From positions 1-7,335 of the forward strand of contig PFKL01000132.1 in NCBI GenBank assembly GCA_002784245.1: a stretch of DNA of 7,335 nt, written 5' to 3'. Under the pieces are notes generated by a model. The model made no database searches, was not told where the DNA came from, and saw nothing but the letters and a program-made list of their open reading frames with translations. Both the position numbers and the translations under genes were made by a program. Of this stretch, positions 1-7,335 are shown piece after piece (within the stretch, counting starts at the first letter, position 1; the number at the start of each line of letters is the position of its first letter). This stretch comes from Comamonadaceae bacterium CG_4_10_14_3_um_filter_60_75 (GTDB lineage Bacteria > Pseudomonadota > Gammaproteobacteria > Burkholderiales > Burkholderiaceae_C).

Positions 1-1149
<1,149 letters not shown>

Positions 1150-1154
1150 CTGAC

Positions 1155-1160
1155 TACAAT
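1155..1160 (+). promoter_or_regulatory. Possible -10 element for the SET-birA-SPOR cluster
   Basis: TACAAT matches the sigma-70 -10 consensus at five of six bases and lies just outside the topB start, in the 71-base divergent gap. No convincing -35 hexamer stands 16-18 bases upstream, so the assignment rests on the -10 alone. Transcription would begin near 1167 and leave a leader of about 54 bases before the GTG at 1221. No clear promoter was found for topB on the opposite strand. Confidence 0.3.
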
Positions 1161-1220
1161 CCTTTTTGCTCGCGGGCGCACGCGCGCACCCATACGAGTT
1201 CACGATACCAAATTTTTACC

Positions 1221-1697
1221 GTGCCAAGCAAAACCTCAACAAAATCCCGTCGCATCCAGGTCCGCCGCTCCGGCATTCACGGCAAGGGCGTCTATGCCGT
1301 GCAGCCGATTGCCGCAGGTGAAACCATTATTGAATACGTCGGTGAGGTCATCACCTGGGAAGAAGCGCAGGCGCGCCACCCGCACGACCCGTCGGACCCC
1401 AATCACACGTTTTATTTCCACATGGATGAAGAGCACGTGATCGACGCCCTGCACGGTGGCAATTCGTCACGTTGGATCAACCACTCCTGCGACGGTAATT
1501 GCGAGGCGCAGGAAGAAGGCGGGCGCGTTTTCATCAAGGCGCTGCGCGACATCAGCGCTGGCGAAGAACTGCATTACGACTACGGCCTGATCATCGACGA
1601 GCGCTACACGCCCAAGCTCAAGGCCGAATACCCCTGCTGGTGCGGTTCGGCGCGTTGCCGTGGCACCTTGCTGGCACCCAAGCGCCGCCGCAAGTAG
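1221..1697 (+). CDS. SET-domain protein-lysine N-methyltransferase, short bacterial form with post-SET motif
   Basis: SET proteins transfer methyl groups from S-adenosylmethionine to lysine side chains. The 158 residues are almost entirely one SET domain. RRSGIHGKGVYA (15-26) is the N-terminal SET motif and EYVGEVI (38-44) follows. RWINHSCDGNC (84-94) is the cofactor-binding NHSC motif, and GEELHYDYG (114-122) carries the catalytic-region tyrosines Y119 and Y121. The C terminus has a post-SET pattern, C139-x-C141-x4-C146-R-G. With C90 it could build the four-cysteine zinc site seen in eukaryotic SET enzymes. Both ends are basic (KSRR near the start, PKRRRK at the end). The start is GTG at 1221; no ATG exists upstream in frame and no Shine-Dalgarno is evident, so the start is less sure than the gene. 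birA begins 6 bases after its stop. The substrate is unknown. Confidence 0.9.
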   Translation: MPSKTSTKSRRIQVRRSGIHGKGVYAVQPIAAGETIIEYVGEVITWEEAQARHPHDPSDPNHTFYFHMDEEHVIDALHGGNSSRWINHSCDGNCEAQEEGGRVFIKALRDISAGEELHYDYGLIIDERYTPKLKAEYPCWCGSARCRGTLLAPKRRRK

Positions 1698-1703
1698 CCT
1701 GCC

Positions 1704-2513
1704 ATGACCGCCACGCGCTGGCCCTGCGAATCGATCCGCCAAGCGATTGAGCCCGGTCTGCCTGGTTTCGAGGTCGAAGTTGTCCCGGAGATTGACTCCA
1801 CCAACGCCGAACTGATGCGCCGCGCCCGCGCGGGCCGGTTCGATCCAGTGCTGCTTGTCGCCGAGCATCAACTGAGCGGTCGTGGCCGCATGGGTCGGCA
1901 ATGGGTTGACTGCCCCGACGCGCCGGGCAAGCCCGGCAGTCTGATGTTTTCACTGGGGGTAACGCTCTCGCCGCAGGACTGGTCCGGCTTGTCGTTGGCG
2001 GTCGGCTTGAGTCTGGCCGAGAGTCTGCACCCCGACATCGCACTCAAATGGCCCAATGATTTGTGGTGGCATGACCGCAAGCTCGCAGGCGTTCTGGTCG
2101 AAACCGTTAACTGGGGCGGCGATGCAGCCCGAAACAGCCGCTTTACGGTCATCGGCGTGGGAATCAACATCGTGGCGCCAAGCACCAACGGTTTGTCGAC
2201 TGCGCCAGCAGGGCTGGCCGAAGTTTCAAGCGGCACCAGTGCCGCACAGGCACTGGCGTGCGTAGCCGCGCCGCTGGTGCAAACGCTGCGCCGGTTTGAG
2301 CAGCACGGCTTTGCCCCGCTGCGTGCTGCCTTCAATGCCCGAGACGCCCTGGCAGAAGTCGCCGTCACACTCAGTGATGACAGACACGGCACAGCGCAAG
2401 GGGTCGACGCAACGGGCGCGCTGCTGGTGCTGACCGCCCAGGGCGTGCAACGTGTGACCAGCGCCGAAGTCAGCGTGCGGCCGCTGGTGGCGCCCAGCGC
2501 ACACCTCGTTTGA
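1704..2513 (+). CDS. birA: Biotin--[acetyl-CoA-carboxylase] ligase, form without DNA-binding domain
   Basis: The enzyme activates biotin with ATP to biotinyl-5'-AMP and attaches it to the carrier lysine of acetyl-CoA carboxylase (AccB) and similar carboxylases in the cytoplasm. The 269 residues show the family motifs in order: DSTN (31-34), the biotinyl-AMP loop GRGRMGRQW (59-67), KWPNDL (115-120), KLAGVLVE (126-133) and GVGIN (151-155). The last 45 or so residues fit the small C-terminal domain. Unlike E. coli BirA (about 320 residues), there is no N-terminal winged helix, so it should not act as the biotin-operon repressor. The start at 1704 lies 6 bases after the SET stop codon with no strong ribosome site, consistent with translational coupling to the gene before it. 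Confidence 0.95.
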   Translation: MTATRWPCESIRQAIEPGLPGFEVEVVPEIDSTNAELMRRARAGRFDPVLLVAEHQLSGRGRMGRQWVDCPDAPGKPGSLMFSLGVTLSPQDWSGLSLAVGLSLAESLHPDIALKWPNDLWWHDRKLAGVLVETVNWGGDAARNSRFTVIGVGINIVAPSTNGLSTAPAGLAEVSSGTSAAQALACVAAPLVQTLRRFEQHGFAPLRAAFNARDALAEVAVTLSDDRHGTAQGVDATGALLVLTAQGVQRVTSAEVSVRPLVAPSAHLV

Positions 2514-2515
2514 GG
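2512..2515 (+). promoter_or_regulatory. Ribosome binding site of the SPOR gene, overlapping the birA stop
   Basis: GAGG lies 8 bases before the ATG at 2524 and shares bases with the TGA stop of birA. The overlap supports translation of the two genes from one message and supports the 2524 start. Confidence 0.6.
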
Positions 2516-2523
2516 TCCGAACC

Positions 2524-3204
2524 ATGTTGCGCCTGATCTTGCTCCTATTGATGTTGCTCAATCTTGGCTATTTCGCCTGGGGCCAGGGTTATTTGCTGCC
2601 GTACGGCTGGGGCCCTGCGCAGCAGCGCGAGCCGCAGCGCCTGGCGCAACAAGTGCACCCCGAAGCGATCAAGGTGCTTGCGCCACGCGCGGTCACCCCG
2701 GCAGCCGCTCCCCGGATCGCGGCCAGTGCACCCGTTGCCCCCCTTGCACCAGCTACGACGGTCTGTCTGCTCAGTAATGCCATCGACGCCGACCAGGTTC
2801 AGGCTGTACAGCCCGTACTCGCTGCGCAGCTGGCCCAGGGCGACTGGACGTTCGACGAACAGGCGCCCCCTGCACACTGGATTCTTTACATGGGCCGCTT
2901 TGGTAGCCCGGCCGAGCAGGCAGCCAAGCGCGCTCAGTTGGCAGAACTCAAGATCAAGTTCGAAGCGATCGACGTGCCTGGCCTTTCCCCTGGTTTTAAA
3001 CTTGGTTCATTCAGCTCGCAGGCCGATGCAGAAGCCGCGTTGCAGGCCCTGAATAAACGCGGCGTGCGCACCGCCAAAATGACCCAGATTCGACCTGTGC
3101 CAAGCAGTTTCCGCCTGCGTTTGCCAGCCATCGACCCCAAGCGGCCGGCGCTGCAGCATATCCAGGAGGCTGCACCCGATCTGGTGTTGCTGCCGTGCAG
3201 CTGA
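2524..3204 (+). CDS. Membrane-anchored SPOR-domain protein, probably periplasmic
   Basis: Residues 2-19 form one hydrophobic segment after a single arginine, a typical uncleaved anchor. A Pro/Ala-rich linker (about 53-78) follows. A SPOR-like region spans roughly 116-190, starting at WILYMGRF and ending after KLGSFSSQADAEAALQALNK; the beta-alpha-beta rhythm and the LGSF pattern are typical. SPOR domains bind peptidoglycan with denuded glycans, often at division sites, so a cell-wall role is likely, but the specific role here is unknown. Only two cysteines occur, C81 at the start of the folded part and C225 one residue from the end; they could form a disulfide in the periplasm. The gene starts 10 bases after birA. 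Its TGA stop directly abuts the stop of the convergent kinase gene. Confidence 0.8.
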   Translation: MLRLILLLLMLLNLGYFAWGQGYLLPYGWGPAQQREPQRLAQQVHPEAIKVLAPRAVTPAAAPRIAASAPVAPLAPATTVCLLSNAIDADQVQAVQPVLAAQLAQGDWTFDEQAPPAHWILYMGRFGSPAEQAAKRAQLAELKIKFEAIDVPGLSPGFKLGSFSSQADAEAALQALNKRGVRTAKMTQIRPVPSSFRLRLPAIDPKRPALQHIQEAAPDLVLLPCS

Positions 3205-4659
3205 TCAAGCCTGCGGGTCGGTGGCAAGCGTCGCTGAAAAACGTAATACGAAGCGCGCGCCAGGCGGATGCTGGCCCGGGTGGGTGTCTTCCAGGCTGAC
3301 ACTGGCGCCGTTTTGTTTGGCAATCTCCAGCACGATCGGCAAGCCCAGGCCAGAGCCGTCGGCCTCGGTGCCTAGCGCGCGGTAAAAAGGCTGAAAGATC
3401 AGCTCACGCTCGGCTTCAGGCACCCCGGGGCCCGAGTCTTCCACCTGCAGTACCAGCGCGCGGCCAAACGGATCGGTCAAGACACGTGCAGTAATGACGC
3501 CTGGCTGGTCCAGGCTTGATGGCGTGTAGTTGATGGCGTTGTCAACCAGATTGCGCACCATTTCCTTGAGCAGCGTGGCATTACCCAGCACGGTGCAGCC
3601 CGGCGTGCCTGGCTGGGTGCCCTCGTAGCCGAGGTCGATGTGCTTGTCCAGCGCGCGCGGCACGCAGTCACGCACCACGCTCATGGTCAGTTCGGCCAGA
3701 TCGCAGAGCATGCGCGGCATGGCCGAACCGTTGCTCTCGGCGCGCGCCAACGCCAGCAACTGGTTGACGCTGTGGGTTGCGCGGATGCTGGCACGTCCGA
3801 TCTGGCGCAGTGACTGCTTGAGGTCTTCGGCGCTGGCGCCTTCGAGCTGCGCCAGGTCGGCCTGCATGCGCAAGCCGGCCAAAGGGGTTTTGAGCTGATG
3901 CGCAGCGTCAGCCAAAAACCGCTTTTGCGTGGCAATCGACTCGGTCAGGCGCAGCAACAGGTCGTTGACCGAATCCACCAGCGGCGAGACCTCCAGCGGC
4001 ACCGCCTGTGCGTCGATCGGACTCAGATCGTCGGGCTTGCGGGCGCGAATGCGGTCTTCCAACTGTTGCAGCGGTTTGATGGCCTGCACCAGCGCCAGCC
4101 ACACCAGCAACACCGCCAAGGGCAGAATGACAAACTGCGGCAACATCACGCCCTTGACGATTTCGGTGGCAAGAACCGAGCGCTTTTCCAGCGTTTCGGC
4201 CACTTGCACCAGCGCCAACCCAGGCCCGGCGTCGGGTAGCTCGACCCAGGTATAGGCCACTTTGACGTCATAGCCCTTGACGACATCGTCGCGAATGCTC
4301 ACCTTTTCAGTACTGGGGCTGTCATCTACCGGCGGCGCTGGCAGGTCGCGTTCACCACTAAGAAACTCGCCACGGGGTCCGATCACCTGGTAATACACCG
4401 TGTCCGAGTCATCGGCGCGCAGCAGTTCGCGCGCCGGGCGCGGCAGCACAAACCTGGCCTGACCACGGCTGACGGTGATGAGCTGCGCCATGGCGCGCAC
4501 GTTGTATTCGAGCGCCCGGTCAAACGGCTTGCCAGCAATGCTTTGTGCCACCAGCCAGGTCAGCACCAGACTGACCGGCCACAGCAGCAGCAGCGGCGTG
4601 AGCATCCAATCCAGAATCTCGCCAAACAGCGAGCGCTGTTCGCGTTGGAAGATGTTCAC
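3205..4659 (-). CDS. Sensor histidine kinase, TctE-like two-component sensor
   Basis: This inner-membrane kinase should autophosphorylate on a histidine and pass the phosphate to the response regulator encoded just upstream. The 484 residues contain TM1 (about 20-38), an extracytoplasmic sensor region (about 40-170) and TM2 (about 172-192). The dimerisation domain follows with the H-box FLADAAHQLKTPL (phospho-acceptor H254). The ATPase domain has an N-box around NLVDNAINYTP (370-380), a G1 box EDSGPGVP (407-414), an F-box FYRALG and a G2 box GSGLGLPIV (435-443). The HQLKTPLAGL form and the N-terminal sensor resemble TctE, whose relatives respond to tricarboxylates, but no transporter genes are in the window, so the ligand is unknown. 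The start is GTG at 4659, 24 bases after the regulator stop, without a clear ribosome site. No other start lies between that in-frame stop and the GTG. Confidence 0.93.
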   Translation of the reverse strand: MNIFQREQRSLFGEILDWMLTPLLLLWPVSLVLTWLVAQSIAGKPFDRALEYNVRAMAQLITVSRGQARFVLPRPARELLRADDSDTVYYQVIGPRGEFLSGERDLPAPPVDDSPSTEKVSIRDDVVKGYDVKVAYTWVELPDAGPGLALVQVAETLEKRSVLATEIVKGVMLPQFVILPLAVLLVWLALVQAIKPLQQLEDRIRARKPDDLSPIDAQAVPLEVSPLVDSVNDLLLRLTESIATQKRFLADAAHQLKTPLAGLRMQADLAQLEGASAEDLKQSLRQIGRASIRATHSVNQLLALARAESNGSAMPRMLCDLAELTMSVVRDCVPRALDKHIDLGYEGTQPGTPGCTVLGNATLLKEMVRNLVDNAINYTPSSLDQPGVITARVLTDPFGRALVLQVEDSGPGVPEAERELIFQPFYRALGTEADGSGLGLPIVLEIAKQNGASVSLEDTHPGQHPPGARFVLRFSATLATDPQA

Positions 4660-4683
4660 AGCGGCTTGACAGCGTTGCTGCGG

Positions 4684-5358
4684 TTAACCCGGAATTTTTT
4701 CCAGGCAATAGCCCAGACCGCGCACGGTGGCGATGCGGATCGGGCCTTTTTCAATTTTCTTGCGCAGGCGATGGATGTAGACCTCGATGGCGTTGTTGCT
4801 CACCTCTTCGCCCCACTCGCACAGGCGCTCAACCAGCTGATCCTTGCTGACCAGACGACCGGCGCGCTGCAGCAGCACTTCAAGCAAGCCCAGCTCGCGC
4901 GCCGACAATTCCACCATCACCCCGTCAATGGTCGCCACACGTCCGCCCTGGTCATAAATGAGCGGTCCATGCTTGATGGTGCTGCTGGCCACGCCCATGC
5001 CACGTCGACTCAAGGCGCGTACCCGCGCTTCGAGCTCTTGCAGGCTGAACGGTTTGGCCATGTAGTCGTCAGCACCGTAATCGAGCCCCTTGACGCGCTC
5101 CTCAACGCTGTCGGCGGCGGTAAGGATCAGCACCGGCAAGGATGAGCCGCGGGCACGCAGTTTTTTCAGCACCTCCAGCCCGTGCATTTTGGGCAGCCCC
5201 AAGTCAAGGATCAGCAAATCGAATTCGGTATTGGTCATCAGCGCCGCGTCAGCCTCGGTGCCGCTTGCGACATGGTCTACCGCAGCACCCGAACTGCGCA
5301 AGGTGCGCAACAGGCCATCGGCCAAAACCTGGTCATCCTCTGCGATCAGAATCCGCAT
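4684..5358 (-). CDS. OmpR/PhoB-family response regulator, TctD-like
   Basis: This 224-residue DNA-binding regulator is the expected partner of the kinase downstream. The receiver domain (about 1-115) has the acidic pocket E7-D8-D9, phospho-acceptor D52 in LILDLGLP, switch T80 in LILTAAD and K102 in MAKPF. A linker leads to the winged helix-turn-helix (about 125-220), recognisable from ELSARELGLLEVLL, VSNNAIEVYIHRLRKKI and the C-terminal VRGLGYCLE. The ATG at 5358 has a strong AGGAG six bases upstream. The order regulator then kinase, with a 24-base gap, indicates one operon. marR ends 74 bases upstream on the same strand and may be cotranscribed. Target genes are unknown; autoregulation is common in this family but no repeated site was recognised upstream. 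Confidence 0.95.
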   Translation of the reverse strand: MRILIAEDDQVLADGLLRTLRSSGAAVDHVASGTEADAALMTNTEFDLLILDLGLPKMHGLEVLKKLRARGSSLPVLILTAADSVEERVKGLDYGADDYMAKPFSLQELEARVRALSRRGMGVASSTIKHGPLIYDQGGRVATIDGVMVELSARELGLLEVLLQRAGRLVSKDQLVERLCEWGEEVSNNAIEVYIHRLRKKIEKGPIRIATVRGLGYCLEKIPG

Positions 5359-5364
5359 GCTTGT

Positions 5365-5369
5365 CTCCT
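5365..5369 (-). promoter_or_regulatory. Ribosome binding site of the response regulator gene
   Basis: AGGAG on the minus strand stands six bases before the ATG at 5358. It is the strongest ribosome site in the minus-strand cluster and contrasts with the weak context of the kinase GTG, which suggests more regulator than kinase is made. Confidence 0.7.
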
Positions 5370-5432
5370 ACTGTGAGGCCGGGGGCCGTTCGTTGCATTT
5401 GACGGGCTGGCCCGCACTTGTCTGAAATCATT

Positions 5433-5906
5433 TTAGGCGGCATACGCCTCCAATCCAATGGCGATCACCGCAGCCACTTCTGGCCCCACGGCGTCACGCA
5501 GTTCAGACTCGGCCTGGCGCACCGCTTCCTCGTAGGCTTGCAGCCACGCCAATCCCCCGTCCGTGAAAACCACCCGGCGCGCCCGCGCATCCAACGGGTC
5601 TGCCGCGCGTTGCACCAGCGCCCACGCCTCGCACTGATCGACCAGCTTGCCCATGGCCTGCTTGCTGACGCCAGCACGTTGCGCCAGATCGCTCAGACGC
5701 GAACCCGCCAGCGACAGATGCCGGGTGATGTGGACGTGCGACGCAGTCAAGTGCCCACGCGCGCACAGGTTGGCCAGCGCCAGCGGCATGCGCGCATTGC
5801 GCGCCATCAGCACCAGCACACGGGCGTCAAAACGCTGCAACGCCTGCGCCAGCCAATGACCCAAATGCGCCTGGCGCCAGCCGGGAACAGTCGTGGAATC
5901 AGACAT
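5433..5906 (-). CDS. MarR-family winged helix-turn-helix transcriptional regulator
   Basis: MarR proteins are dimeric repressors that bind short palindromes and often release them when a small molecule or oxidant binds. The 157 residues have N-terminal helices for dimerisation (about 10-60). The DNA-binding part is LSLAGSRLSDLAQRAGVSK (65-82) with recognition helix QAMGKLVDQCE. The wing DPLDARARRVVFTDGG (103-118) follows, with the arginines typical of the family. C-terminal helices (about 120-155) complete the fold. The ATG at 5906 has only a weak AGG upstream. An AT-rich inverted repeat starts 9 bases before the start codon and is a good candidate for its own operator. The gene is divergent from recA and lies 74 bases ahead of the two-component genes in the same direction. 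Effector and regulon are unknown. Confidence 0.88.
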   Translation of the reverse strand: MSDSTTVPGWRQAHLGHWLAQALQRFDARVLVLMARNARMPLALANLCARGHLTASHVHITRHLSLAGSRLSDLAQRAGVSKQAMGKLVDQCEAWALVQRAADPLDARARRVVFTDGGLAWLQAYEEAVRQAESELRDAVGPEVAAVIAIGLEAYAA

Positions 5907-5914
5907 CAGCCTAA

Positions 5915-5933
5915 TAGTAAATCAAATTGACTA
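5915..5933. promoter_or_regulatory. Inverted repeat, probable MarR-type operator
   Basis: TAGTAAATCAAATTGACTA has eight-base arms separated by CAA, with seven of eight pairs matching (TAGTnAAT / ATTnACTA). Size, AT content and TAGT/ACTA ends fit MarR-family operators. It begins 9 bases upstream of the marR start codon, where binding would block marR transcription or translation initiation. It is about 120 bases from the recA start, so an effect on recA is possible but less likely. Confidence 0.55.
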
Positions 5934-5971
5934 AAAATACTGTTTTATGAATTCAATACCCGTGTAAACTA

Positions 5972-5987
5972 CTGTTCAAGCATCCAG
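5972..5987. promoter_or_regulatory. LexA (SOS) box of recA
   Basis: CTGTTCAAGCATCCAG fits the LexA consensus CTGT-N8-ACAG with one mismatch (CCAG for ACAG) and is preceded by TA as in the extended consensus. It lies 68 bases before the recA start codon, where LexA repression of recA is expected. A weak -10-like TAAACT (5965-5970) ends one base before the box, so LexA would cover the transcription start. No good -35 was found for it. Confidence 0.7.
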
Positions 5988-6043
5988 CCTGTCGTTAAAA
6001 CCAGAGGATGCAAGCCTGCTTAAATTGTCACTATCGCAACTTC

Positions 6044-6048
6044 AGGAG
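6044..6048 (+). promoter_or_regulatory. Ribosome binding site that fixes the recA start
   Basis: AGGAG stands seven bases before the ATG at 6056. An upstream in-frame ATG at 6008 has GAGG directly touching it, with no spacer, and would add 16 residues unlike any RecA N terminus. The 6056 start is therefore chosen. Confidence 0.85.
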
Positions 6049-6055
6049 AACCATC

Positions 6056-7132
<1,077 letters not shown>

Positions 7133-7143
7133 CCCTTTGAATA

Positions 7144-7172
7144 CAAGCGCTAGTAGCTTCTTTAAAAATAGC
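7144..7172. repeat. Intergenic repeat of Comamonadaceae type between recA and recX
   Basis: The stretch starts CAAGCGCTAGTAGCTTC and ends AAAAATAGC. It contains the palindromes AGCGCT (7146-7151) and GCTA-G-TAGC (7149-7157), and a further TAGC at 7169-7172. I recognise this word set from many intergenic regions of Comamonadaceae chromosomes, where related copies read like AAGCGCTAGCAGCTATTTTT. Only this copy is present in the window, so repetition itself cannot be shown here. Its role is unknown; small hairpins in the RNA between recA and recX are possible. Confidence 0.5.
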
Positions 7173-7189
7173 AAATAAAGACACACAAC

Positions 7190-7335
7190 GTGGCCTTTGA
7201 TGCGCCTTCACTCAAGGGCCGCGCCCTGCGTCTGCTGGGCACACGTGAATACTCACGGCTGGAGTTACAGCGCAAACTGGCGCAGTACGAGGAAGAACCC
7301 GGCAGCCTGGCTGCGGCGCTGGACGATCTGCAAGC
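7190..7335 (+). CDS. recX: Regulatory protein RecX, N-terminal 48 residues, cut by window edge
   Basis: RecX binds RecA filaments and limits their growth and activity. The visible part, beginning VAFDAPSLKGRALRLL and continuing GTREYSRLELQRKLAQYE, has the repeated three-helix pattern with the S-R-x-E-L-x-x-K-L signature of RecX. Its place directly after recA is the standard arrangement. The start is taken as GTG at 7190; the frame is closed by TAG at 7169 and no ATG lies between, so this is the only reasonable start before the conserved part. The ribosome site is weak (AAAG in an A-rich stretch), which fits low expression relative to recA. The rest of the gene lies outside. Confidence 0.9.
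   Translation, partial: MAFDAPSLKGRALRLLGTREYSRLELQRKLAQYEEEPGSLAAALDDLQ

Noticed and set aside
2483..2490. Chi-like octamer GCTGGTGG (also on the minus strand at 3975-3982 and 4548-4555)
   Set aside because: The Chi sequence of this lineage is not known to me, and the octamer is easily produced by Leu-Val and similar codons in high-GC genes.
4543..5145. 200-codon plus-strand open frame opposite the two-component genes
   Set aside because: It is antisense to the conserved response regulator and the kinase start, with no motif or ribosome site.
5403..5414. CGGGC-TG-GCCCG inverted repeat between marR and the response regulator as a terminator
   Set aside because: The loop is only two bases and no T-run follows on the minus strand, so intrinsic termination is unlikely.
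6008..6055. Upstream in-frame ATG that would lengthen RecA by 16 residues
   Set aside because: The 6056 ATG has a well-spaced AGGAG and gives a standard RecA N terminus; the 6008 ATG lacks ribosome-site spacing.

Overview
The window is ordinary-looking chromosomal DNA, high in G+C, from a betaproteobacterium. The RecA sequence, the MarR/OmpR gene style and an intergenic repeat beginning CAAGCGCTAGTAGC all suggest the family Comamonadaceae (Rhodoferax/Polaromonas-like). This is recognition by eye, not a database result. Eight genes are visible. Two of them, topB and recX, run off the window edges.

Left block (1-3204): a type IA topoisomerase III gene (topB) runs leftward off the edge. Divergent from it, across 71 bases, is a compact rightward cluster of three genes. 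The first is a 158-residue SET-domain protein-lysine methyltransferase with a eukaryotic-type post-SET zinc site. The second is a biotin-protein ligase of the short form without a DNA-binding domain (birA). The third is a membrane-anchored periplasmic SPOR-domain protein. Gaps of 6 and 10 bases suggest one transcript.

Middle block (3205-5906, minus strand): a MarR-type regulator, an OmpR-type response regulator and a TctE-like sensor histidine kinase are read leftward in that order. The kinase stop codon directly abuts the stop codon of the convergent SPOR gene, forming TGATCA with no space for a terminator.

Right block (5907-7335): a 149-base AT-rich region separates marR from recA. It holds a 19-base inverted repeat next to marR, a probable autoregulatory operator, and a LexA (SOS) box closer to recA. 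recA is complete and is followed, after 57 bases containing the Comamonadaceae-like intergenic repeat, by the start of recX.

The layout joins DNA topology and repair (topB, recA, recX), cofactor attachment (birA), envelope (SPOR) and signalling genes. I do not see a new multi-gene system, phage, transposon or CRISPR array. The least explained item is the SET methyltransferase and its association with birA and topB. The control region between marR and recA is the richest non-coding stretch.
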